A stretch of DNA of 64,000 bases, from positions 237,501-301,500 of the forward strand of contig JAQGDQ010000274.1 in NCBI GenBank assembly GCA_030141605.1. The letters are read 5' to 3'. Numbering within the stretch: the first letter of the stretch is position 1; each line of letters opens with the position of its first letter. Below the pieces are notes generated by a model that saw only the letters and a program-made list of their open reading frames with translations, did not search any database and was not told the origin of the DNA. This DNA is from Tubiluchus corallicola (Eukaryota; Priapulida; Priapulimorpha; Priapulimorphida; Tubiluchidae). The position numbers were made by a program, and so were the translations under genes. Positions 23,801 through 36,100 of this stretch are shown in pieces.

Positions 23801-26800
23801 AATAATGCATTCTCTAGTGTTATATCATTACAATAATGCATACTCTAGTGTTATATCATTACAATAATGCATACTCTAGTGTTATATCATTACAATAATG
23901 CATACTCTAGTGTTATATCGTTACAATATTGCGCACTCTAGTGTTATATCATTACAATAATGCATACTCCAGTGTTATATCATTATAATAGTGCGTACTC
24001 TAGTGTTATATCGTTACAATATTGCGTACTCTAGTGTTATATCATTACAATAATGCATACTCCAGTGTTATATCATTATAATAGTGCGTACTCTAGTGTT
24101 ATATCATTACAATAATGCATACTCCAGTGTTATATCATTATAATAATGCGTACTCTAGTGTTATATCATTACAATAATGCATACTCTAGTGTTATACCAT
24201 TACAATAATGCATACTCCAGTGTTATACCATTACAATAATGCATACTCCAGTGTTATACCATTACAATAATGCATACTCTAGTGTTATACCATTACAATA
24301 ATGCATACTCCAGTGTTAAATCATTACAGTAACCAGACAAGCTTACGATGTAGCGGTGAACGACAAAGATGCTATTAGGGGAAACACAGCGGTGCTAAAG
24401 TGTGAGATTCCCACGTTTATAAAGCCTTATATACAAGTAGATTACTGGTTGCGAGATTCGCTTAAGCTCAGACCAGGTGAGTCAGATGTGCTTACTGAAT
24501 AGCTTTCGGGTATTATGACTCCCTTGTTGATGCTTGAGGATTAGACTACAGCTATGAAATTGGACGGTGTAAGAATTTTGCAATAAGCCTCCTCGCAGTT
24601 CCATCGATTGATGACGATCGTGAAAAGGTTAAGTGTTCCAGAGAACGCATTTGTGTACACTTGGCAACGCCTGGTAGCCCATGCTGTTGTAATAGTAGCA
24701 GTTTTAACAGCTAGCTAGAGCCTTACCTAGTTCCGATAGCTGCTAAAACTGCTACTATTACAACAGCGTGGACTGCGAGGCATTGTCAAGTGTACACAAA
24801 TGCGTTGTCTTGTACACTTAACCTTTGACCTTTTCACGATCATCACAAATCGCTCGAACACTTATTGCACTGAAAAACACTTGCTGAACTTGGAGACCCT
24901 AGTAGGCTTTGGCTTCTAAACGATTTTGAAACCCTCCATTCTCCACTTTTGGCCCATTTGCCTTTCAGTGTAAAAATATTTACTGTTAATATTGAAGCAA
25001 AAGCTCTAACAAACTTATATATAATATCTATGTTTATATTTTTTACATTTTAAGTTCATTTCAATAAACGTGTTGCTCATTTCAGGCAATAAAATAAGTA
25101 TATTCCCCACTGGAGAATTACATATTAGAAACGTGACAGACGAAGATGTGAGGTATTCTTACACATGCGTTACGAAAAACATCATTACTGATCAGAAGAC
25201 AACCAGTATAAGATCAGGAAGATTGAGATTAAGAGGTGAGATTACAAAATTTAATTAAAATAATACAGTCAACCTCGGGTATAAGGTGCTCGCTTATAAG
25301 GAACATTCGCTTTGTGTGTGCTAGGTGACTTGTTACTTTGTTATTCTAGTGTCTTATTTTGTGACTTTTGTGTGTTCTAGATGACTTGTTACAGTGTTAT
25401 TCTAGGTGTCCTACTTTGTGACATTGCGTGTGCTAGATGACTTTTTACAGTGTTATTCTAGGTGTCCTACTTTGTGACTTTGCGTGTGCTAGATGACGTG
25501 TTACAGTGTTATTCTAGGTGTCCTATTTTGTGACTTTTGTGCGTGCTACATGATTTGTTACAGTGTTATTCTAGAGTCCTATTTTGTCACCTTTGTGCGT
25601 GCTAGATGACGTGTTACAGTATTGATCTAGTGTACTATTTTGTGACTTTTGTGCGTGCTAGATGACTTGTTACAGTGTTATTCTAGAGTCCTATTTTGTG
25701 ACTTTTTTGTGTGCTAGATGACTTGTTACAGTGTTATTCTAGTTTCCTATTTTGTGACTTTTGTGTATGCTAGACGACTTGTTACAGTGTTATTCTAGGT
25801 GTCCAATTTTGTGACTTTGCGTGTGCTAGATGACTTGTTACAGTGTTATTCTAGGTGTTCTATTTTGTGACTTTTGTGTGTGCTAGATGACTTGTTACAG
25901 TGTTATTCTAGGTGTCCTATTTTACGACTTTTGTGTGTGCTAGATGACTTGTTACAAGAAACATATGCAGTTAGTTCATAAACAATTCATTACTAATTAA
26001 AAAACATTTGTAATTAAGTGTATTTTATTAGTTAAGTAATTAATTACATTAAAGAAAAACTATACAAAATGGATCATCATAATGCGGAATTTAAAGACTA
26101 TCATGCCATCCTGGAATTCGACCCGCTGACTCCCAAGCGAAGTCGAATTCAGTCCAATATTGTTTAGATTCCGTTTCCGGTTTAACTGCTTGAAACCACG
26201 GCTGAGTTGGAAACATCTTGTCATTCAGCCCGTTATTATTCATGGCATAAACTTACTATTACTGTGTGACCTACACACTAATATTACGCATTTTAACATG
26301 TAATTTTCCTTTAATGGTTTATTTAAGGGTGATAAATTGTGCTTGTATCATTAAACCCACCACAGATCTATCAGATTGATAATGAGCAATCAGTTGCATA
26401 ACAAATTGCTTGTAAACGCAGTAACTATGTATTTTATAACTTGCAGTTGATTAAATTTAGGACATCAATGACAAATTAAGGACGTATAAAATCAATTAAA
26501 CAGGGTAATGCTTATGTGATATTGTGCATAAGTGTGTAGGTATTGAACATACACTAGTTTAGTATGAGCAATACTGAAGTAGAATTATCTAAGATAATTG
26601 GTTTTGGGTCACAAACTAAACTTGCTAGAAAATTCGAAAATTTGGGCTTGCCATACTTTAGTGGCCTGAAACAGTCTTGTAAAGAAATTATTTTTCAGTT
26701 TTCAATCGAAAAATTATTATACACATACTTATACTTATATTATAGATAAGTATAAGATTAAATATAAGTATAAGTATGCCTATAAGTATAAGTATACATA

Positions 26801-29800
26801 TTACACAAGTATACTTATAGTTTTACAGGAGTGTATCACTTATACAAAATATCACATAAGCATTACCCAGTTTAAATGATTTTATACGTCCTTAATTTGT
26901 CGTTGATGTTCTAAATTTAATCAACTGCAAGTAATAAAATACATAGGTACTGCGTATATACACAATATCCACTCTCTTATATACAATACTTATATACAAG
27001 ATTGACAACTAAAAAATAATGTCTTTACAAGACTGTTTCCAGCACTAAAGTATGGCAAGCCGCGATTTTTCGAATCTTCTAGCGAGTTTAGTTGGCGACC
27101 TAAAACCAGTTATTCCAGATAATTCTACCTTAGTATTGCTCATGCGCAAGAACTGTTGGAAAATTGTAGTCTTTTGAAGAAGCATAATGTGTGTAATTCG
27201 CTTAAAAACAGTGATAGATAATAAACTCGCAGAGGACCCCAGCAGGTAAAAGTTTATCCAGATGCTAGTTTTATCAATTAAACCACTAATAATGCAAAGA
27301 TGTTAGACAAATTCCACTCTTATGTGTATCAATTGGCCTAATTACCAATTTTCAAAACAATAATAATCATAATTCTTAGCTAAAACACCACAACTTTATT
27401 AAAACTTTTAATTTACACAGTTAAAAATCATGTCAAACGTTTTGACGGAGCCACTGCTGTCATCATCACTGGTAAATTTTTACAAACATCCAAACATAGA
27501 TAGATTATTATAGATTTATATTCATATATTAGAGCAAATGTATAAATACAATTTTATAAAACGCCTATAGAAATGACACTTTAAAGTGAAGGAGCCTAAT
27601 TAGTTTTCTACCTGTTTTAGATTTCTGAGTTTCTGTTGTTTTCCTTAAGAGGGAAAAAAGGACAATTTTAAAGTACATAGCAAAAATTTTCTACAAAGTT
27701 ATATTCATTACGTTTATCTGCTTGAAAGACTTATGTAACTGGAAAAGAAAATTCGTGGTAATTTGAAACGTTCGCGCCAACTGGTAAAATGTTGGTGACC
27801 CACCTTCCCAGTGTGCACCACTGGCTCACCAAAAACATGGTTTTAATCTTACTGACAAGATATAGTAATTTAAACTTTTGTTTGGGTTAAAAGAGTGCGC
27901 TGCGAATACGCTGGCTATTTTTTCAAACACGCAATCTTATCAAAACTTGTTTCAAATGACCTATCATCAAAATGGCTGCGCCTAACTGTCATCGCGGGAG
28001 TTTAATTAAAAAAATCTATACAGCGTTACTACCAGTGCAACCTTTGTGCGCCGCAGGGCAGTATGTAGATGATTTTCAAAATTCCAAGACGATTTTTTTT
28101 AATTTTCATGTAAGTAAAAGGTTTTTTGTGCTTGATTTTGATTTTTGATTTTGATTTAACTCTTTATTGCGAACTAGGTTCATAGAATACATAACATACA
28201 ATAGTAACAAGATATACAATAATCATAACCCCTCCTCTCAACACATACAAATTAATACATAAATAAATAAAATAACAGAACTGAAATCCCCGACACAACG
28301 AACATAGCTAAACTCTGTAGTTTCAATAATAGAGGCGAGAGTGCCTAGACAATGCCTAAATTCATCAAAATTATTATCAGCTTCATAGGGAAAGTAAACA
28401 TTAATTAATACAAGTGGCATTAACTTATCAAGAAATGAAAGGGAAATACCCATTACTCTGCATTCGTCATCATAGGTAAGTATTTTACTAGTAACAGGAA
28501 GACTTTTTCGCCATAAGATAGCCAAGCTTCCTTGTGGTCTACCATCTGGTGTTCCTGCAGAGAAATCGGTTGGTGAAACTCCATAGAATTCTGGATAAAT
28601 GCATGATAGGTGTTCTAGCTCTTGTTTAGGCAACATCGTTTCTTGCAAAAGTAGCACATCACTAGATTTGCACAGTTCCTGTAGTACGTTCTTGAAACTG
28701 AACTCTTCTTTCTGTTTCTAGAGGTGGTCAGTCTACGACCCACAATTATAGATATTCAGCAACGGATTCATGCAAAATCAGGAGACACGATCGAGATACC
28801 CTGTGCCGCAGAAGGGGTGCCAATTCCGTCGTATAGGTGGTACAGTCAAAAGAGGGGCATATCACGAAGGGTGGGTAGCAGCGAAAGAGTTAGGACTCTA
28901 TCGGGAAGCCTTATTTTAAGAGATGTAGGTCTAGATGATGCAGGTGGCTACATGTGTGAAGCCAAAAATAGGATTGGAACAGCAAGAGCTACGGTGGAGC
29001 TTGTTGTTTCAGGTAAGATGACAGAGAGTTTCTTTTTACAGTTCCAGCGATTGATGATGATCGTTAAAAGCTCAAAGGTTAAGTGTACCAGACAACGCAT
29101 TTGTGTACACTTGACAACGCCTCGCAGTCCATGCTGTTGTAATAGTAACAGTTTTAACAGCTAGCTAGAACCTTACCTAGTTCATTTTTACTTGTTCCCA
29201 AGCAAGATCCTGCTAGTAAATCACCTTACGCACAGACTCATGTATAATTTAGTAAAGTCCACGTAAGACAACTGACCTCACTGAACTGATGTTGCAGACG
29301 GCTTTGTTTTATACACACGTCGCGTGACGGTTGTACTTAAGATGTGTTGCTGTTGTACACTTAACCTTTGACCTGCAACAACTGCGCGTGCGCCCAACGA
29401 AACTGTGAAAAGGCTTAATGAAACGCTCGAACAGAACATTTGTAATTAGATCAAGCCGTGCACCTGTTTCAAAACCTTTTTCAAGTTTAGACTACAATTT
29501 GCTATGGCTTTTGTAATTTTGCTCTTAAACATAGACAGTAAGATCAGAAAATTAGTTTTGGATGAAATAAATACAACTGAAAGAGGAAGGAAAATATGTC
29601 TTCCCTTCATCCTTCCCTTTTCTCTAGTACTTTTATTGTAGTTTTATGTGTATGTATATTGTATTCTATATTAATATGTGCAAATTTTAAAACAAAATTG
29701 GGACAAATACCCACTATGGAACGAACTCTGTAATCAAGCAAGCAATTCTAATTTGTAATTCGCTATCATTACAGGGTAAACAAATCAGGTTCCTACCAGC

Positions 29801-32800
29801 ATTTAAAACAAAATTAAAATTATTAATATTAACCAGATATGAAATACCATCACACCGGTACGACAACATACACACTAATTCAGAATTCCTTTATCCACGG
29901 CCGTATTAATTAAATCATAATTTTTAATTCTTGTGAATAATTGTAAATACGTTTCGTTACTGCGCCGTAGTTTAGATTGCACTGACACATTTGCGTTTAG
30001 CAGTGTAAGTTTTTATTAACTAACACTGAGTGATAACCTCTGTAAAGTTTTTATTTAGTGAGTATAAATGTATTTTAATGGCAAATAAAGATTATATATA
30101 TGTATTAATATACTACATAGTAATAATATTACACATACCTATATGCATATAATATAATAGTTTTTTTAACTCATTGAATAAATACATAGTTTCAAAGTTG
30201 AAAATTAATCACTGATCAGTGGTAACGTTTTGTCTGTCCAAGACGACTGTGGTAAAGTAAAATTTATTACATATCATTACATAATAATTACGTACTACTT
30301 AATTACATAATTACATATTATTATATAGTAATTACATACTACATAATTACATTATTACATATTATTACATAATAATTACGTACAACATAATTACATTATT
30401 ACATATTATTATATAGTAATTGCATACTACATAATTGCATTATTACATATTATTACATAATAATATTTCTACGTTTTCCCGTAGAAAGTTTAAAAGTATC
30501 GCTTACACCATCAGTGGTTGAAGTAAATGAGGGAGAGAGAGTCACCTTTACGTGCCAAGCCTCGGGTTATCCAATAAACAGTTTGTACTTGTACAAAAAC
30601 GGTGTCAAACTTTACGAAGAAGCCCACGTATTATCAGGAGCAGCTAAGCGACTTCAGATAGAGTCGGCGAAGTGGGATGATCGCGCGGTGTATCAATGCT
30701 TCATCGAAAATCAGTATGAGACGGTGACTGATGCTGCCACGCTTAAACTTGGTGGTAAGATCTCTGGTTGTTACAATGTGCAGATAATAAGACTAAATTA
30801 AGATTTAATATTGATTCACATTTGATACCTGACATTTTATTGAAACTGGTTTAAGTTTTATGTTTTAACCATTCACTAAGCGTTTGTAGAGAAGGCAACA
30901 CTTGATTAGACTATATGGAGATGTGTGGTGCAGTGATATGATAAATGATTTAAACATTCGCTAAGCATTTGTGGAGAAGGCAACACTTGATTAGACTATA
31001 TGGAGATGTGTGGTGCAGTGAAATGATAAATGTTTTAAACATTCGCTAAGCATTTGTGGAGAAGGCAACACTTGATTAGACTATATGGAGGTGTGTGGTG
31101 CAGTGAAATGATAAATGTTTTAAACATTCGCTAAGCATTTGTAGAGAAGGCAACACTTAGTTAGACTATATGGACGTTTGCACTGTAGATATATATACAG
31201 GTGGGAACTAATAATTATACTATTATCCCAGAGGGGAAGTTTTTGAAAATGAAAAACATCAACAAATCATGATTGATTGATCCAGTCATACGTTTCAAGT
31301 CAATATTTGAATATGGACAGTGAGTTTAGATGAAAAAAAAATCTGAAAAGGTGGCTTGTATAATCGATAAATTCTTTTACAGCTGCCCCCGCTATTTTCG
31401 GATCAGTTTTTCAACAAACCACCGTCTATCCCGGGGAAAACGTCTCTTTGGCTTGCGAAAGTTTTGGGAATCCTTTGCCAGTCGTCACTTGGACACTAGA
31501 TGGCGAGTCAGTCGTCGACTTTAAACGCAGATTCGTGGTTCAAACGACGCATCAAAATGTTGGAACTACAAGGAGTCTGTTGAATATTTACAATGTCCAT
31601 GTTGAGGATGGTGGCGTGGTCACGTGTACAGCAGCTAACCAGCATGGAAATACGTCTCATGCTGCTAAAATGAATATTTACGGCAAGTTATTAAAACTGA
31701 TACCCGCATTGTTGTTTTGGTATTGGCTATCACAATGAGGCATCGGGCATTTGCATTGTTTTTTTCTATAGGGGAACGGAAGTCATTATCCACTGATCCG
31801 TAGTCATCTGTTCATCCACCCTCACGGCAGTATTATCACATTTTCGGGTTCCCTAAACTAAAGAAATTATCCCCCCGCCAAGCGGAGCCACCCTCTAATT
31901 TGCTCACACTCGTCTCCAATATTTTCTACTTGTGATATATTTTAGAAAAATTCGCATAGTTGGGGCCCCGTTTTTCAAATAAAGAGCTTCAAAGAGGGGC
32001 CTTTATCTTAAATAAAGGGCTTCAAAGAGGGCCCTTTGTCTCAAATAAAAGGCTTCAAACAAGGATCCTTTGTCACAAATGAGAAGCCACTTTAAAATTG
32101 GATTTTCAGACTTCCTGGCCACATTTTTTAAAGTTGAAATTTTATTTTAAAGTTATATAAATTGTTCACAATAGAAAGTATAGGCCGCCCAACTATAGGG
32201 CCCTAGGCTGTAGCCTATACTAAGCTATAGGGTAATCCAGTCCTGCTTACCCTGACTCCTGACAGAACAGTCTAATGTCCATGAGTGTGTATGGCTAATT
32301 GTCCACATTTGACGACTACTTCTCATTGGGTCCTTGAGTTAAGAACATCTTTCTGTCGAATAAAATCCACCTAAGAAACCCGAGCGCTGCTAAATACTGA
32401 TGTCTTTCCACTCTGCTTTTGAAATTTTATGAGATTTTGGGATGCTAAGGACTAAGGTTATGAATAGTGAATATTGATTAATGATTATTTATCGAATATT
32501 TTAGGTGCGCCCTTCATTAAACCAACGGCAAACATTACCGCAATTGATAATACAAATTTGACCGTCAGGTGTCGTGTGAGTGGTTATCCAATCAAGTCTA
32601 TTACGTGGGAAAAAGGTAGGTCATTTCGATCATTTCGGTTTGTGTTTCCAGGTTTATAAGTGGAAGGCAAATTTGATTATTTGTAATAACACTTATGAGC
32701 TTTCGTGAAGCAGAAATGACTAATTGCCTTCTGTGTTTTGTCAATAGTACAAGAGTCAGTTTAGTCGTCATTATTATCACCGTCATCGTTCTTATCACGG

Positions 32801-33061
32801 TGCCATTCTACATGACTAACCCAAAATAATGATGATATTAATGATGATGGTGATGATGATGATGATGTTGTTGGTGATGATTATGATGATGATGTTGTTG
32901 GTGATGGTGATGATAATGATGATGTTGTTGTTGTTGCTGTTGTTGTTGTTGATGATGATGATGATGATTGATGATTATGATGATGATGACGATGATGATG
33001 TTGTTGTTGGTGATGGTGATGGTGATGGTGATGATAATGATGTTGTTGTTGTTGTTGTTGT

Positions 33062-33112
<51 letters not shown>

Positions 33113-36100
33113 GGATTAACAAATAATATTAACTTGTCGCCAACTGTAAATAACAATTCTAACTACATAACATAATAGAGATTGTGGCAAATGTTTACAA
33201 TTCGCCACACACAAGAAATTAGTTCAAAAATCAGATGAGGGTTAAGATTTGCTTAGCGTTAGGATTAGCGTTAGGGTGAGGAATTGTAAACTCCTCCCGG
33301 GATTATTATTATTATTATCCCGGGAAGTTTCGCCAAATTCTTTAAACAGCGTCACGAATAACGTTATATAACCGTAACTGTAACGTTAACTGTAACTTAT
33401 AAAATAATGTGCCCTTTTTGAGGTCTGCAAACCCCTGTATTACATTTTCAATATCAATTTCGTCTTTGTTCAGGTACATGTGGGCAAGGCTGGCAGTACG
33501 GTACAGTACGGTGCGAAAAAATACCGTAATTCGTACCTCGGAAAAATACCGTACCGTAATTCCGTACCGCGAATCGAAACTTTTCACACAAAGTTAACTA
33601 TAGCATTACGTTTAGTTGTTTGAAAAACTTGCCTAATTGGAAAAGAAAATTCCAGATATTTTACATGTTTATACAGTGATACTGCGAATGAAAGCTCTGT
33701 ATGCGATAAGACAGTATTTAGATGATACAAAATTACGCCAGAATGACATCAGGAACAGTTTTTAAAGTCTTTGTTGTAACCCTGCCGCGGTGTCGAATCC
33801 TTAACCTCCCAGACGGGAAATTTTTTGTTGTTTAGTGGCACAGTTTATAGGCTAGTAAATTAGATAGGATAAACGTTTTTGCTTACAAACAAAACGGTAC
33901 CTAACACGCTTGTTTCTACGTATATTATAGAACACAAAAACTCATAAAAGCATTGCACGAAAAACAGGTGCTGTACCTTTCAGTTCAGATGTGTTAATTT
34001 GTGACAAACTACACGGTTTGACAGCTCACGCGTGAGCACAGTGGTAAATTTAAATTTTTATCTTAAAACTTGTCTAGTTTTAGTACAATACACTGAATAT
34101 CTCACAGTAGCAGTGTACTTCAATTTTCGCTTTCACAAACGCGTGCAACACGCTCGTGGAATATTTTTGCTGTTGAAAATTATGTTCGTTTGTGACGTGA
34201 CCAATAGTTGGGCTCGCCCGCCATTAATCAAAATTTTAATCTATTATTTAATCATCAGAAACGTCTTTCCACTATAAATTGTGTTAAAACGTTTTACTGT
34301 ACTTGAAAATGGGGTAGTATAAGAAAAATCATCGTGTCTTCCTTTACACGATTTTTCTTTGCAGATGGAGTGCCTCTTCCATCGAATCACAGGCATCATG
34401 TTCTCAGCGATGGTGAACTGATCATTGAAGATGTTCGAAAGGACACCGACAACGGATATTACGCATGCGTGGCTAAAAGTCCATCAGGACAAGGAACACG
34501 CCGTGGCTTATTCATTGACGTTAAAGGTAAAGTGAAATTGCAAATGGAGACCCATGTTTTGCAAAGTTTAGAGAAATTTTTATAGTAGGCGAAGGAGAAG
34601 TCACTCAGTATGTTGGGTTTATTTTGCTGTTATTACTTAAACTGTTTGTGGTGTGCTAAAGGAAAGAACAGGTCACTCAGTATGTTGGGTTTATTTTACT
34701 GTTATCACTTAAACTTAGAAAAGTATAACAAACAAATTTGCAAAGAACTGCTTATAAAGCATAAATTTAAAATAAACTACCTCTGAATAGAAATTTTCAG
34801 GCGTGGTGATCTTCGCCATTCACTTGAAAATTATGACGTAACTGGGAGACCTCGTGACTTCTCGTAAGCGCGTCGTGGCTTTCCGTAAGCGCGCGCTGCT
34901 TAAACTAATTCAAACTTCTGCAGCTTACCTAATGTTCACGCAGAAATATTACGAAATTAGCTATCCATTTTTTTTGTAAAAACTTATTGTACTTTTGACG
35001 AAGATTGACAGTGCGCTACTTTTCTTCAACACGAATGAGGTCATTGGTGGAAGAATGGGCGCTGAAAATGACAGCGACCAAGCATGAAGTGCTCGCGACT
35101 TTAAAGTGATTTTACGAATTACACGAGGCGCTTATTGCAGTTTTATTACTAAATCTTTTTAACGTTCTTCACGAACATTGACATAAGTCCAAGTTTCCAG
35201 ATGGCTTCAACGTTCCCTTAGTGTTTTGAGGTCCATACGAACCAACCTACAAGCAAGATGTTCATATCGTCTGCTCAGTTTGAAATCAGAATTTGCTAAA
35301 CAATAAAAACAAACTATCTTGACAATAGATAATAGAGATATCTTGACAACAGATAATAGAGATATCTTGACAACAGATAATAGAGATATCTTGACAATAG
35401 AGCAAACCAGTAGACTCACGGTACTTACTAAGTATTCGAAACTAAACCTATAGCTGAAGAAGAGAATTAGACTGCGAAGCCTTTCCGGGAAACCCCCATG
35501 AAGCCAGGTAAACATTCCGATTGCAAATGTTCAACACCACGCTCTCTAACTTTACAAGTTTGCTTACTTACACGCTTACGATAGATCATCGTTAACTCGA
35601 TGAAGCCAGTTCCTTCATGGGTGGCTGACTCGGTGGACGATGAAATATTTCCTGGAGGCCCAAAATTTGGGACATCTGTCACAGGTGAAGACGTTGCCAT
35701 AGTTGGGCGGTGCCTGTCTTCTCTTCCTCTACTTGATCCTCTCAGTCCCTCATTATTTCAAAATGTTTGTTAGTTTATTTTTTATTTTTTGCTGTTATAA
35801 TTGGTTAACTTTCTTAAAGAGAATCGGACGATTGAATTATCTCTGTCCAAAATATACATTTTCTTGCCTTTAAAAGTTAGCAATTGTTTCTTATATTTGA
35901 ATAATTACCTTAGAAAGTTAACTAGCGGGAACTGAACACAGCTATCGCTTACTAACTAACACACAGTTAGTCAGTAACACACAACGTCACAAACTAACCA
36001 CAGTTTGTGTAATGGTAGGCATCGTCCCTGCGCGTCAAGCACGTTTGTGTAAGCGAAGATTGTTATAAAACGCTGACATGATGTCACGAAAATGAGCTTT

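Noticed and set aside
15870-24330. CRISPR-like appearance of regular repeats
   Set aside because: There are no unique spacers between conserved repeats; these are tandem minisatellites in a eukaryotic genome.
20852-28721. Possible alternative Ig2 or Ig3 exon arrays as in arthropod Dscam1
   Set aside because: I looked in the introns for second copies of RGNTAVLKC-like or CEAKN-like frames with splice sites and found none.
32829-33156. Poly-Asp, poly-His/Gln and poly-Ile/Asn frames
   Set aside because: Trinucleotide microsatellite, open on both strands.
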